Shown: piece by piece, positions 21,104 through 30,037 of the stretch
Layout: every line of letters begins with the position of its first letter
Numbering within the stretch: position 1 is the stretch's first letter
Source of the DNA: Phlegmacium glaucopus
Taxonomy: Eukaryota; Basidiomycota; Agaricomycetes; Agaricales; Cortinariaceae
Assembly (NCBI GenBank): GCA_015039465.1
Contig: MU130701.1
Coordinates: 764,190-797,118 of the forward strand
Direction of reading: 5' to 3'
Length of the DNA stretch: 32,929 bases
Position numbers and translations under genes: made by a program
The notes under the pieces: model-generated
What the model was told of the DNA's origin: nothing
Database searches by the model: none
Seen by the model: the letters and a program-made list of their open reading frames with translations, nothing else

Positions 21104-22836
21104 TTAGAGTTTCTCCCGAATATGAACGGAATTGACTGACTGTAGAGTGACGAATAGCTTCAAGGAGCGTGTCAAGGCACCCTTTTCTCGAATTAGGTCA
21201 AATAGGTGATAGTTTAAGTTTTCCCATGAAAACCAAGTGTGGGGTTCCGGCCCATATATCTTGACAAGTTTCATATTTATCTGTGCCTTGACCTGGAACT
21301 TGTCGTGGAGACGAAAGACCATGGCACGAAACGAAAATCACTTGCCTCTTTACGCAGGCCTTCGTGAACCTCGTAGGGTCTCAATCCCCTCATATCTATA
21401 TTGAAGTATTCTTCTTGGTTATCCCAATCAAGAACGCTTACAATAATCTTGGGCAATGGATTCCGCCGAGGGCGCTCGTATTCATCCGCATAGACCAAGG
21501 TACTGAAAAGTCGAATATCAGATTTGAGTTCTCCAGAGAAATAACAATGAGACTCACGATGCCTCTACAAACAGCTTAAGAGAACCATGTTTATCACCCT
21601 GTTCTCGACAGAGAGAGAACAATACATTGTCTGTAAGAGATGAATATGTCATCTCTACAGAACAGTCGGTTTGGGTGATAACCACATCCGGTTGGATGAA
21701 GTATTCATAAAACCGAAGCTATTGACAGGTTTTTCAAATATCTGTTTTAGGACTGAAATAACACCACAGCGTACTGCTTCAATGATTCTTTGGCGAATGA
21801 TCGGGGGATCATCAATCCCAGTAAGAACTACAGTGCATACCGGGCTTTGACGGGCAACAATGGTGGCAACAATGCGAGATAGCACCTGTCTAGAAAGAAA
21901 GGATGTTGACTACCGACATTCATGCAGATAGTCCACAGGGCATACCCGGCGATGTTTAGATCATTACTACCGGGTTGTTGCTTGACAATTCTTTTAGCTG
22001 CCCTTGCCTGACTGGGAAGAAATTTTTTAAATAGAGAGATATTTCGACCACAGCATGGTTTGAAAACATACTAAGCATTTACAAATAGTTTCAGAGAACC
22101 ATCAGGTCCAATGTCTTCTCGAAAATGACCGTAAAATTCCTCAGCGGGCCCATCATGTGGACCGCACTCGGGCTGATGTTCGCTGGTGGTCCAAGTTACC
22201 CCTGGAAGATAATAGTGGTGATATTGGAGCTATGGCGACGTCAGATTCTCCATTATCAGAAAACCAGCATTTCGACACCGACCTCTTTCGCGATCTTATC
22301 CAAAATCATCCCAATTCTTTGCGCACCAGCGAGGTGCAAACTACATATAAACTTCTTTTCGTACTTGGAAAAAATACTTACCACAACCTCTGGCGCTTGA
22401 TACCAAGGTGGTGATTTACTATAGATTGATGACATCATATCTACCTCTTCCCGAGACCTGATAGTGGGATTAATGACTTGCAAAGGAAGAGCAGAATAGA
22501 GACTCACCCATGATCTGGAAATAGTTTCAGCGAATTCGAACCTGCACAATTTTGACAAAAAGTGAAGAGGTCTTCGGAACTGAGGTGTACAGTGCTGGGG
22601 CCTGGGACTGGGTCAGAGTAAAAAACAATTTCCCAACACTCCCCGCGATGATAGTCATGTTCCCAGAGCTTCAAGTAACTTTAAAAACATTGCTTCAGAA
22701 TGTGCGAGTATTTGTAGATACACACTGTTGCAAGCAAAGCCTGCCGGAGTAGTTCAGGATCATTAATACCGGTGACATCTACGATGCATATTGTATCGAG
22801 AGTGACGAGAAGATTGGGTAACGGCGGTCTTTCCAT
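21104..22836 (-). pseudogene. Decayed multi-exon gene of four repeated ~100-residue modules
   Basis: Likely first exons are 22836-22724, 22678-22508 and 22457-22382, joined in phase (MERPPLPNLLV..., VTGINDPELLRQALLATV). Each module ends in a signature such as SLKLFPDH, GSLKLFVNA, GSLKLFVEA or SLKLFV, near 22511-22541, 22081-22107, 21567-21588 and 21149-21171, preceded by an acidic/aromatic helix-like stretch. Two modules keep a (T)GI(N/D)DP...(L/I)RQ stretch. Intron-like GTGAGT...CAG sequences follow the signature in at least two modules. In the second module the likely frame (NWDDFG) meets a TAA before the next block, and I could not find a stop-free path through all four modules. I therefore call it a pseudogene, though an unrecognised intron could rescue it. 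I do not recognise the family. Confidence 0.45.
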
Positions 22837-22971
22837 TGATATTACAGTTGTAATTATGCAACGGTAAAGTGGCAGCGGTAGAGTGTGCGAGCGTGCGAGG
22901 ACGCAGGAAGCAAGGTGAGGGAACAGGGTAGTGTCGCCTCGTGACCGTGCTTCCATGATGGAAGGGCTTCT

Positions 22972-23186
22972 AACACTGCTGGCAGCAGATAATGTTTCTG
23001 ATGGAAAAACTTATTTTTAGAAATGTTTTGTCATTTCTGATTACATTTTTCCTAAAGTTACACCAAAACAACTTCCTTATAAGGGAATTAATTTGGTGTA
23101 ACCTTAAGAAAAATGTTTTAGAAGTGACAAAACATTTCTAAAAATAGGTTTTTCCAAAAGAAACACCACCTGCTGCCAGCAGTGTT
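22972..23186. mobile_element. Palindromic 215-bp MITE
   Basis: The element is almost wholly an inverted repeat. The left arm from AACACTGCTGGCAGCAG to AAAGTTACACCAAA (about 93 bp) is complementary, with roughly ten mismatches, to the right arm from TTTGGTGTAACC to CTGCTGCCAGCAGTGTT. A loop of about 28 bp lies between. It has no coding capacity. No target duplication is clear at either edge. It sits about 135 bp upstream of the decayed modular gene. Confidence 0.88.
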
Positions 23187-23684
23187 TGCCTTGTTTCTGT
23201 ATTATATATCGTTTGCCTACCATTATTATTTCCCTTACTACTTTCTGCTAATACACAAGTCCAAGCCCATGTCTTATATCCGGAGGTAGTGTCGAGCCTC
23301 GCATTGTACATTATCTGCATTGTACATTATCTGCAGTTATCACTCACGAAGCACCTATAAGAGCCTGGCCAACGTCCGTCAAGTACATATCGTGATATTC
23401 TGGACTCATTGAACAGATGTAAGTAAGTTCTAATGAGCCACTCCTTGTGTTCAACTTCTGAACGCTTCCTTCCCAGTGTCCACTACAGCCTCACTCGTGT
23501 GTTTCTTCAACGTTCAATCAATCTCTACCTTCCATTCTTATATCGTAGTTACCCATGCTAGCGTTGTGTTCTTTCCAGGTATTGTTGCCACATCAGTGTA
23601 AGTTTCAATTGTTATATTGTCCAAAATCTAAATTCTTTTCTTCTAGATGACCTCCTTCGAGTGCGATTAAAAACATTACATGGG
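23187..23684 (+). other. Intergenic stretch with spliced-transcript-like signals
   Basis: No protein gene is supported. On the plus strand a TATAA word at 23356-23360 is followed by strong splice-like sites: donor GTAAGTAAG at 23419, acceptor TTCCCAG ending 23476, donor GTAAGT at 23598 and acceptor TTCTAG ending 23646. An eight-codon frame (23647-23670) follows the last acceptor. It could be a spliced non-coding RNA running towards the minus-strand gene at 23685-24934, or the 5' exons of a lost gene. Confidence 0.25.
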
Positions 23685-24934
23685 TCAGTCCACGTTGTCA
23701 AGCCCCATTCCCATCGTCTCCACGACCACCGCTTCCTCTTCCGAATCCTTTTCATTAATTTCCATGCAAACAAATTTAGCGCGAGTCACTGAAACCTCCT
23801 CTTCAAGATATCCCACGCGACATTTCAGAGTAATGCAAGGCTCCCGTGCCTTCATCTTTGATGAAAACTTAAGAACGGCTGCGGCCTGATATTTTTTCCG
23901 TAAGCAACATCTCCCTATCATCATGAATGAAACTACCCACCTGTGTTTGGCCCCCATCCAAAAGCGAGATGCTCCTCAAGATCATTGATGTTTTCAATCT
24001 GCCCTCTCGAAGAGGCAAGACCGCAAATGAAACTTGTACTTCGACGATATCGCCTACTTGGAACGTTACAGGAGACGTCGCAACAAATCTAACAAACAAA
24101 TTAGTGTGTAATCAACCTGTATCCCATATGTATCAACCTTACCTATGATCATCCTCACTCTTCACTTGCCGTTCGAAGTAATATACTTGATTGTCTTCTG
24201 TGTGTATATATCCGCTACCAGCTGCCCTTGTAAGATTGCCATGTGGGTCGACATCGTCTGCCAGGACTATCCCTACCGCATTGGGAGCTTCACTCTTTGG
24301 GGTGAAGTATCTATTTGACATCTCCACAGCCGGTGTTCCATCAAAGACTGTATATATCGAGCATTCCTGAAGGCGATCAGCTCCAACAACGCGTCCGAAC
24401 AATGCGTGAACTTCAGCTATGTTGACCCCAACTGCGTCAAACATTGGATCACCAAACGCTGTGAGTGTTACGCTTTGTCGAATATATTTTACCTGTTTGT
24501 TACCGATGCTGAATTTATTTTATTACTGATAATATTGACAGAACAGCATGATTAGAAAAACTCACCTGATACGCTCCCTAAAGGGTGGGAGGTCTGCATT
24601 GCAAATAACTCCATGGAACGATGCAACTACTTCCTCCGGTCCACCGCCTCCTGCTGCCTGGGAATATACAAGACGCCAGACCGCACCGACCTGAATAGCG
24701 GTGTAACTACTCCAGCACATATCACCCTGTAGTATGGTATGGTAAGTTGTTTCAACGATATCAAGTTATACTCACCTCAAACATTCTGGCAAGCTGTAGG
24801 CCACTATGGACATTCGCCATTCGTTCTTGAGTTGCTTTTTTAAGCGCTTCAACTAGAAACTAATGAGGTCATCTGAATTTTGACTACAAACTTGCACACT
24901 TACCTGCTTTTTCTTTGTTGTACAAGGGGTCCAT
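23685..24934 (-). CDS. 327-residue protein of a recurrent basidiomycete family
   Basis: Six exons join in phase with a complete frame: 24934-24904, 24852-24776, 24726-24566, 24508-24143, 24088-23941, 23885-23685. The start (MDPLYNKEKA) is the only ATG feeding exon 2 in frame. Visible blocks are an N-terminal helix (EALKKATQERM), a Trp/Gly-rich middle (MCWSSYTAIQVGAVWRLVYS), then HALFGRVVGADRLQECSIYTVFDG and a beta-rich C-terminal part (VTFQVGDIVEVQVSFAVLPL...SMILRSISLLDG), ending in an acidic tail. There is no signal peptide or membrane span. I recall the FQVGDIVEVQVSF...LRSISLLD block from many multi-copy hypothetical proteins in mushroom genomes, often beside transposons; its function is not known to me. 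It is divergently arranged with the gene at 25591. Confidence 0.82.
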
Positions 24935-25590
24935 GGTCGAGGTAACAATTGTTTGATGCTAATGCGCGATTCATATAACCTGGCCAGACTTTTTCAGGCC
25001 GAAATTCCATCACACATCAAATTCGCCACTATATTTTTTGCTACGCCACTTTACCTATCTGCGGATGCCAGTGCCCACTGGCACTTTAGAAGATCCCGCG
25101 ATCTTTGTTAGAACAAGTTGACTCTTTCTTCGTATTGTATCTATAATATGTGAACAACATTTTCTCTACGAGCATTCTAAGTTCTGTTAAACCTAGTGAA
25201 ATGTTGTACTGACTCATACTCTCTCTCTCTTTTCTCGGGAGTACTTTATTCAGAAAGGCCAGGTTTGAAGAAAAGAGATAATACATAATCCGACATCCGC
25301 TGTGACGTGTTGGTAACTTGCTTGTAACAACACACTACTTCCGTCCTCTGTACTACTAATACACCGGCTACCAGGGTATCTCAAACAGATGGTCGGATTT
25401 CGACCACTTCCTATGTGAATCTGGCCAAACATGGTGAGATTAATCATGTTCTCTTCTAATCCCGCTCGGACACTGACCAACACTATTCAACTTCTATTTC
25501 ACGATCTTGCAACTTTTTTTTCTATAAAACCACTCTGAGTTGTAATCTGAATGTTATCCACCACAATAACCCTCTTACTTCCTTGTAACT
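24935..25590. promoter_or_regulatory. Shared divergent promoter region
   Basis: A 656-bp spacer separates the divergent starts at 24934 (-) and 25591 (+). On the plus side a TATAAAA box lies at 25523-25529, about 62 bp before the ATG, after a T-rich run. A CT repeat lies at about 25221-25232. No gene is supported inside; the minus frames at 25086-25483 look random. Confidence 0.6.
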
Positions 25591-28162
25591 ATGCCTCATA
25601 AACGTGCTCCCAAGTCCCTTCGCTCGTCACCTAGCGATGATGATTCAAGTGTTGTGTATGTCTTTTCCAGCCCAATTATCATTTATTTTGGCTTACCCCT
25701 TTACCTCAGCGAAATCGTATCCCCTCCTCCTCCTCAAAAAAGAGCAAAGAAAAATGCTCCAAGTTCCGTCAACCAGTCTGCTTCTAAAAAACGGATGGCC
25801 GCCTCACCTAGCGACGGCAATTCAAGTGTTGCGTAGGTTGTTTCCAGCTAGTCAATGACTCAAGCTTGACTTACTCTTCATCTCAGTGAAATAACCCCTC
25901 CTCCTCAAAAGAAGGCCAGGAAAAATGTCCCCGGCTCTGTCGACTACAATGCCTTGCCACCGGTATCCATAACGTTTGTTTTTTTGAATCTCTTTCAACT
26001 TTTATTTTCTGATGTTGTAAATTCTTTACAGCTCTCCTACCAAGTCAACCCATTCAATTGTTAAGCGTCTTAGCTTCGGTTCAATCAAGTAGGTCACATC
26101 TTCTTTTCCTGTATCTACTTATAATAACAACATATATTTTCCAGGCCTGATTCCCCTGGTGACTCAAAGGGTGATCATATTGACCTAGAGTCCCCACTGA
26201 ACATTGCAAAAGAGAAGAGGAGGTATATTACCTTCTACTACTTATCAATTTCAACTCTTCTCATTTTCTGACTGTAGTCGTAAGCCTTTCGCGAAAGCTG
26301 TTTATATGGCCGACACCTCTCGCAAACGAAAGGAACAACAAACAAATACCTCGCCTGCAGCTGCTTCTGGGGAAGAGGATTGTGAGCTGACGCCAACAGT
26401 AAAAAAGCCATAAGCATATCATCCATAATTTTCTTGAAATTAACGCTCAAACACTCTCTTCTCAAGGAAACCCTTGGCCAAAGCCACTAGGCCATCTCAC
26501 CCTGATATGGTCAGCGTTGTCTCTGATGATTCCGAACCTGAAAAAATGTGAGTCGGATCTCGGTGATATTGTGGTTGACATAATCTTTAATATCACGCAT
26601 TTAATAGCACGCCGCTGTTCCAAAAGAAGACAAATAAAAAGACATCCATAGAAGAACATTCTGAGCTACCATTAACTACCCCTCCACGAAAGGCCCCCAA
26701 GTTTCGCACTGAGTAAGTCTTTCCCCAAGGCTCCTCACTTTTTGTGACTCAACACTTCACATTTAGCCCTGACTCTGAGGGTGATGAAGGAAGCAATGAT
26801 TCAAATGAAGCTGAACTTCCCCGTTACCTTCTCCACAGTGCTTCACGAAGTTCACACAAATCTACTAAGATTGAAAACAGGTGCGTTGTATGGTCTGATT
26901 TTTGTCTCTACGGATCTAAAATAAACTAGTACTCCAAAACAAGATAAGCCTTCCTCCAAAACTATCAAGTCGAAATCAGCGAGGTTGAAGAGCCCGACTT
27001 GGGATATTGAAGAAGCTGGGCGGTCTGGGCCTCCGTAAGGAACTCATTTTGCTTTGATAATTTCAGTTTTAACCATTTTTATTGTGCAGAAAGAATCCCG
27101 AGGCAACCAAAAGCTCCAAAGACCCTGAACCGCTGCCGTATGTCTCCATTCGCTTTTCCGGACATTTTTTAATGCTTTTTTTTTGTCTCAGCGCCTTTGA
27201 GCTCCTTCCCTATTCTGATAAGGTCCAATACAATGACAGTTATATGTTGGCCTCCGACGCCTTATATGAATGTCTTGAGGGAGGTATAGCAAAGTACGCA
27301 ATCCTTGTCCCTTCTCAACTATTTACCATATTCTAAATTGATTATATAGAACCATCAAGGCTGCCGTAAACTTCACACAATTTGGCCCCTTTGTCAACTT
27401 CGCACGCGCGGATCTGAATGCTGTCGAGAACCGATACAAAGGCCTTACTATCTCGGGACAGAAAAACCTTGCCGTCTCCTTGTTGACCGGGGGCGTAGTC
27501 TCTTGCAATCTCATCATACCGAAGCCATCCACTCGTGAAGGTGCCGCTGATTCAAAGTGCATCAGTGTTATTCCAATTCTTGTAGAATATGAAAGGTACA
27601 TATCATACATTGGTCTCAAGCTCGGGTCCCAGGCGATACATGGCCCCATTTACAATTCAAGCTATCTTACTTTCAGCACCCGAAAGGATGGTGGGACTTC
27701 AGATATTGCTAGTCAAAGTGCGTATCCATGTATTGACTTACATCATTTCTCTCATGTTTCGTCCTAGGTGAGCCTGGTACTCCAGCCAAGAACAAATTTT
27801 TTGTAAAACAAGCCATTCCTGTTACTTCTGCTGGGTGGTACTCCAAGCCGTTCCCTGGATTTTTGTCATTTGGAGAAAACGGTAAGCACTCTTGCTATCT
27901 GTTTTTCATTTTCTTATACCTTTCCCAAGTCCCTATATACGATCTTCGTGGATCGTCTTTTTCCTTCCGAAAGGAAGATTTTGATGAACTCAGACATCTT
28001 CCGCAATTCGAATTTGAAGGTACCCCAAAGGACCTCCCAGGAAACTCACTTGTTACCATCGCGCACACAGTTAGTTCATTTGTTGGAGATGGAAGGAAGG
28101 TGCTGTCGTTAAATGTCCAATTTGTTCTGTTCCATGGCTACCCTCGACACTTCGGAGGGTGA
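25591..28162 (+). CDS. 603-residue protein: disordered mini-exon N half, conserved C domain
   Basis: Fifteen exons: 25591-25655, 25710-25832, 25887-25973, 26032-26088, 26145-26222, 26278-26409, 26467-26547, 26608-26712, 26767-26880, 26930-27034, 27090-27137, 27192-27293, 27350-27717, 27768-27881, 27930-28162. The first twelve introns are all phase 2, so each internal exon there is a multiple of three. The N half (exons 1-11, residues ~1-330) is Ser/Pro/Lys-rich with basic patches (PPPQKKARK) and acidic patches (DPDSEGDEG), suggesting a nuclear, disordered tail. Exons 12-15 encode a folded domain (AFELLPYSDKVQY..., FVNFARADLNAVENRYKGL, IPILVEYERYISYIG, then a C-terminal beta region with LVTIAHTVSSF). 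I recall this C domain from a multi-copy Agaricomycete family of unknown function. The intron after exon 6 starts AT instead of GT (26410); unless spliced, translation stops at once. Confidence 0.8.
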
Positions 28163-28369
28163 CTGAAGACCCTTCCTTTGCTGTTCTGGCAGCTGCTGTA
28201 ATTTGGACAATGTAATTGAACGATACATTTATTCTCTTCAAATACAAACTGTTTCGTAGTATGCTTCAGGACCTATTTGACACGAGCGGTATACATCAAG
28301 ATGAATGAATGAATGAATGTTTATCTACCACTAATAAGTATGAAATGGAATAAATATTATAGAAACTGA
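28163..28369. terminator. Convergent 3' flanks
   Basis: This spacer separates the plus gene ending at 28162 from the minus F-box fragment ending at 28370. It holds a (GAAT)n microsatellite at about 28301-28319 and AATAAA words near 28350 that could serve as polyadenylation signals for the plus-strand gene. Confidence 0.4.
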
Positions 28370-28979
28370 TTACGAGTCCTGAGGCTGAGAATGGTGGAAT
28401 CGCCAACGTCGAGATGATTGTATAATGGCATCCAATAGTTGGTAGCCGTGTCTAGCTGGCATGATCACGATTGACAAAGGACAGGCACCAGAGAGTCTCA
28501 ACCCACCTCTGCGTCTCTTCATAATGTGCTTCCCTCCGACCCTGGATAGACGATAAGGTCTCATACCGCCGGTGTGTGGCTGCCTGCAAGAGAGGGATAT
28601 ACATCTTGGACCATAGTCGAGGGATTGACAATGCGATTGATCTCCAATCACGACAGATATGAGTGAGAAGAATGGGAGCCTCTGAAGGGTCTATAACTGG
28701 ATTCCGATGCGTGGCAAGGCAATCGATGAATATTACGCCCAAGATATCCATCGATAGATGATGAACAGGAGCAAGGACAGTATTGCAATCGTCAATCAAT
28801 TTTTGGATGTTGGCCCGTTTTCGTTTGAGGGAGTCCAAGATAGTTTTGATTCGCTCGATCTCTGCATCTACCACTGAAATTTCTTTCAAAGGATTGATTC
28901 TGAATGCTTTTATTTCGCGAGATTCGTCCTCAGAAGGAGGTTGATTGCTGTGTAGATAATGAGAAAAGTGAGGCAACAT
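28370..28979 (-). pseudogene. F-box protein, frameshifted and truncated
   Basis: From 28979 the frame reads LHSNQPPSEDES, then a coiled-coil-like helix (about 28885-28790), then an F-box-like block: LAPVHHLSMDILGVIF, CLATHRNPVIDPSEAPILL and ICRDWRSIALSIPRLWS. This order is typical of Agaricomycete F-box proteins, which act as substrate adaptors of SCF ubiquitin ligases. Around 28530-28560 the coding sense moves into another frame (LSGACPLSIVIM...LLDAIIQSSRRWRF), where the expected continuation resumes before a stop at 28370. The usual long C-terminal substrate-binding half is absent. A frameshift plus truncation makes this a pseudogene. The family call is firm. Confidence 0.8.
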
Positions 28980-29605
28980 GATTGACTTCGTCCTGGTGGA
29001 TAAAATTGAGGTGGAGTCTCAGATTGGAACGAGAAGTAACAGAGAGGAAGAGCATTGGCAAAAAGGCGTTTAGGAGTGCAATGAATAGCAGGGGAATAAT
29101 CTGGATGATCGATAGGAAGTTGAGATTCCGGGGGAGGGGAAAACGGCCGGTCCTGAGCATAGTTATACAATGGATTCTTGCATTCGCGTCGAACACCACG
29201 ACTGTGAAAAGACAGTCAATATATATATACACGAAGAAAGGGGAAAACATACAATATGTAAGCAATTGTGGGCCTCTCTTTTAATGGGCTATGTCGACTA
29301 GGATTTGCGCTGCTATCACTTGGGCTAGGAGTGTCGTCGATGTGTTTTTCAAGAGTGGCAAGGAATGGGTTGTCTGGAGAGTCTCGAAGGGCACATCTAG
29401 TCGATGATCGTGTCTTTGGAGTTACAGGAGAATTCGTGGCAATATGAGGATCAGCCTTGCGAGTAACAAGGGCCTTGGGTGTTGCAACGGCCGGCCTTTG
29501 ATAAGATAGTGGTGGAGAAACAAGTGCCACATCTACTTGCGCCTGTCTGCGTCTGTACAGCAGAGGCGCTGCCTGAGACGGACCAACAGTTGCCGCATGA
29601 ATCAT
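28910..29605 (-). CDS. 214-residue protein of a recurrent Agaricomycete family
   Basis: Two exons, 29605-29253 and 29201-28910, join in phase across a 51-bp intron and restore the block RPTIAYIFRGVRRECKNPLY, followed by PPPESQLPIDHPDYSP and CTPKRLF. The N half is Pro/Thr/Ser-rich with RRRQ, SPVTPKTRSSTR and ALRDSPDNPFL. I recall these blocks in order from many uncharacterised mushroom proteins. An upstream intron-like stretch (GTAAGT... about 29649-29699) is probably in the 5' UTR, because joining it gives no longer frame. The last ~50 residues (SCCLTFLIIYTAINLLL...) look unlike the family and overlap the F-box fragment's start at 28979, so the 3' end may have been replaced. The function is unknown. 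Confidence 0.65.
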
Positions 29606-30037
29606 TGAAATCAGGTCATATGACAGAGCCGAAACAGAATGAGATGCCTAAATATCAATGGATAATGAGAAAGAGGCATTCAGAGTACCAAGATACTTAC
29701 CTGGCATGCCCAAATTTTCATTTGAACCTCTATGCTGCATCACTCAAGCTGTTGCGCTATACCTACTCCACTGATGTTCTAGATCCATAACGACAGGCAC
29801 CAATTGGCTAGAGTACACTTTTTGCCCACCCGTCATGTGGTATATACCTGCGTATTGGGCATGAACGGTACATAAGCACTGGAGGTAATTGATGGATACC
29901 GATCGAGACTGTCTAGTGAACGAACAAGATTATTGCCACAAGCCAAATAAATACAAAGCGCGGTTGTACACCCACTCAATTCCCCTCTTTCATCGTCTTT
30001 TCGACATCCTCTATCAACACTCAGCTATCGCGTTGCC
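29606..30037. promoter_or_regulatory. Divergent promoter region before the exon array
   Basis: To the left, minus-strand signals include a TATATA word near 29850 and a CCAAT-containing word (GCCAATTGG) near 29806-29814. To the right, on the plus strand, AGCCAAATAAATACAAAG (about 29941-29958) resembles a CAAT/TATA-type promoter about 85 bp before the ATG at 30038, followed by a pyrimidine-rich stretch typical of fungal transcription starts. Confidence 0.5.

Noticed and set aside
26399..26466. GTAAAA at 26399 as the true donor of the sixth intron
   Set aside because: Joining it to the acceptor at 26466 gives the wrong phase and an immediate stop. The AT donor at 26410 keeps phase 2 like its neighbours.
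27596..27676. An 81-nt GT...AG stretch as an intron of the 603-residue gene
   Set aside because: It is stop-free, a multiple of three, and encodes RYISYIGLKLG..., which continues the EYERYISY block I recall from this family. I kept it as exon.
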